The notes under the pieces were generated by a model. The model ran no database searches. It was not told the origin of the DNA and worked only from the letters and a program-made list of their open reading frames with translations. Source: Burkholderiales bacterium (GTDB lineage Bacteria > Pseudomonadota > Gammaproteobacteria > Burkholderiales > SG8-39). From it: a stretch of 6,418 nt of DNA. Numbering within the stretch: position 1 is the stretch's first letter; every line of letters begins with the position of its first letter. Position numbers and translations under genes: made by a program. Of the stretch, positions 5,097 to 6,418 are shown in pieces. Location of the stretch: contig CAKKSJ010000156.1 in assembly GCA_919902965.1 (NCBI GenBank), positions 1 to 6,418 of the forward strand, in the 5' to 3' direction.

Positions 5097-6377
5097 CTAT
5101 TCGTTCATGGCGGCGAACACGGCGTCAGCAGCATTGACGGTCGCCGCAATGTCCGCTTCGCCGTGAGCCGCTGAAACGAAACCTGCTTCAAAAGCCGAAG
5201 GCGCGAAGTGCACACCGCGCTCGAGCATCGCGTGGAAGAAACGGTTGAACGCGTCCTTGTCGCATTGCATAACCTCGGCGAAACTTTGCGGTGCGCCGGC
5301 GCGAAAATAAATTCCGAACATGCCGCCAACTGCTTGCGCCGAAAATACCACGCCGTGTTTTTTCGCCGCCGCGATCAGACCTTCGGTCAATGTCCGCGTG
5401 CTGGCGCCGAGCCTGTCATAGAAGCCTGGCGCCTGCACCAGCTTCAAGGTCGCCAAACCCGCCGCGACCGCCACCGGATTGCCCGAGAGCGTGCCCGCCT
5501 GATACACCGGCCCGAGCGGGGCGATTTTCTGCATAATCTCGCGCCGTCCGCCGAATGCGCCCACCGGCATGCCGCCGCCGATGACTTTTCCCAGCGTGGT
5601 GAGGTCCGGCCGGATGCCGTAAAGACCCTGTGCACCGGCCAAACCCACGCGAAATCCTGTCATTACCTCGTCCAGGATCAGCACCGCGCCGTGCTTGCTG
5701 CATAGCTCGCGCATGGTGCGCAGGAATTCCGGCTTGGGCGCGATCAGGTTCATATTGCCGACGACGGGCTCCACGATCACCGCGGCGATGTCCTTGCCGT
5801 TTTCGGCGAAACAGCGTTCCAGCTGCCCAGCATCGTTGTAGTCGAGCACCAGGGTATGCGCGGCGATTTCGGGCGGAACGCCGGAAGAACTCGGCTGGCC
5901 GAAAGTGAGCGCGCCCGAGCCGGCCTTCACCAGCAGGCTGTCGGCATGGCCGTGATAGCAGCCTTCGAATTTGATCACGCGGCTGCGACCGGTATAGCCA
6001 CGCGCCAGCCGCAATGCCGTCATTGTGGCTTCGGTGCCCGAACTGACCAGGCGCACCATGTCCATGCCGGGCAGCAATTTGCATAGCAGTTCGGCCATTT
6101 CAATTTCGGCTTCGGTCGGTGCGCCGAAAGACAAGCCTTTCTTGGCGGCCGCGCACACTGCGGCCACCACCTCAGGATGGGCGTGCCCCGCAACCATCGC
6201 GCCCCAAGAGCCTATGTAGTCGATATAGCGCCGGTTTTCGGTGTCCCACATGCTGGCACCCTCTGCGCGCGCAATAAAGCGTGGCGCGCCGCCCACGGCG
6301 CGAAACGCCCGCACCGGGGAATTGACCCCGGCGGGAATGAACTGCTGGGCTTTGGAGAACAAGGATTCGTTGCTCAT
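5097..6377 (-). CDS. hemL: Glutamate-1-semialdehyde 2,1-aminomutase
   Basis: HemL is a cytoplasmic PLP enzyme that converts glutamate-1-semialdehyde to 5-aminolevulinate, the last step of the C5 route into heme and other tetrapyrroles. The 426 residues match the family length (about 425-430). Visible landmarks are the N-terminal IPAGVNSPVRAFRAVGG (14-30), YIGSWGAMVAGHAHP (54-68), and SSGTEATMTALRLARG (112-127), which binds the PLP phosphate. GCYHGHAD (139-146) supplies the ring-stacking region. ILDEVMTGFRV (234-244) carries D236, which contacts the PLP nitrogen. TLGKVIGGGMPVGAFGG (261-277) carries the Schiff-base lysine K264. YQAGTLSGNPVA (292-303) completes the site. The GAFGG-type context and the motif set favour HemL over other class-III aminotransferases. 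The start at 6377 gives the standard MSNESLFSKAQ opening. It overlaps the stop of an upstream frame as ATGA, so translation is probably coupled. Presence of the C5 enzyme fits a beta- or gammaproteobacterium. Confidence 0.97.
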   Translation of the reverse strand: MSNESLFSKAQQFIPAGVNSPVRAFRAVGGAPRFIARAEGASMWDTENRRYIDYIGSWGAMVAGHAHPEVVAAVCAAAKKGLSFGAPTEAEIEMAELLCKLLPGMDMVRLVSSGTEATMTALRLARGYTGRSRVIKFEGCYHGHADSLLVKAGSGALTFGQPSSSGVPPEIAAHTLVLDYNDAGQLERCFAENGKDIAAVIVEPVVGNMNLIAPKPEFLRTMRELCSKHGAVLILDEVMTGFRVGLAGAQGLYGIRPDLTTLGKVIGGGMPVGAFGGRREIMQKIAPLGPVYQAGTLSGNPVAVAAGLATLKLVQAPGFYDRLGASTRTLTEGLIAAAKKHGVVFSAQAVGGMFGIYFRAGAPQSFAEVMQCDKDAFNRFFHAMLERGVHFAPSAFEAGFVSAAHGEADIAATVNAADAVFAAMNE

Positions 6378-6418
6378 TGCTGCATCCGCTGTTGTTGATA
6401 AAGTCGGGTAAAGCCGGC
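6374..6418 (-). CDS. 3' end of an unidentified gene upstream of hemL (partial)
   Basis: On the minus strand an open frame enters from the right edge and ends at TGA (6376-6374), giving AGFTRLYQQQRMQQ. Its stop overlaps the hemL ATG in the classic ATGA arrangement, which supports a real upstream gene in an operon with hemL. The tail is too short to identify. In betaproteobacteria the neighbour of hemL is often thiE (thiamine phosphate synthase), but nothing in these 14 residues confirms that. A chance open frame of this length is also possible. Confidence 0.4.
   Translation of the reverse strand, partial: AGFTRLYQQQRMQQ

Noticed and set aside
1..6418. Mobile element, CRISPR array, toxin-antitoxin, defence or phage genes
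   Set aside because: No transposase, integrase, repeat-spacer pattern, terminal inverted repeats or compositional break was seen; every long stretch is explained by housekeeping or transport genes.

Overview
The window is an ordinary, densely coded stretch of a GC-rich bacterial chromosome. It holds six complete protein genes and two gene ends cut by the window edges. The best guess for the source is a betaproteobacterium (Nitrosomonadales/Burkholderiales-like). The reasons are the order TonB-like end - aroE - mtgA, the GC-rich codon use, a glutamate-1-semialdehyde aminomutase (C5 route to heme, which argues against an alphaproteobacterium), and the character of the MgtE and MscL proteins. 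This is inferred from protein character and gene order only; no database search was made.

Layout. Positions 1-1621 (+) hold the last 26 codons of a probable TonB-type protein, then aroE (shikimate dehydrogenase) and mtgA (monofunctional peptidoglycan glycosyltransferase). They are tightly packed, with a 9-nt gap and then an 8-nt overlap, and look like one operon. Facing them on the minus strand is a UMF1-family (Atg22-like) major facilitator transporter at 1667-2971. A 97-bp divergent intergenic region (2972-3068) follows. It carries a good extended -10 promoter for mgtE, a candidate -10 for the transporter, and a perfect 20-bp palindrome at the likely mgtE transcription start. mgtE (Mg2+ channel/transporter, TTG start) runs 3069-4505 (+), followed by mscL (mechanosensitive channel, 4593-5021, +). 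hemL (glutamate-1-semialdehyde 2,1-aminomutase) runs convergently at 5097-6377 (-). Its start overlaps by 4 nt the stop codon of another minus-strand reading frame that enters from the right edge.

How the genes relate. Several products act at the cell envelope or in ion homeostasis: a TonB-like protein, MtgA in wall synthesis, the UMF1 transporter, MgtE in Mg2+ uptake, and MscL in osmotic release. AroE and HemL are housekeeping biosynthetic enzymes for chorismate and tetrapyrroles. There is no sign of a mobile element, CRISPR array, tRNA, rRNA, phage gene or recent insertion. All six complete genes have intact family motifs and near-normal lengths. I found no new biological system. The most interesting non-coding spot is the palindrome and overlapping divergent promoters between the UMF1 transporter and mgtE.
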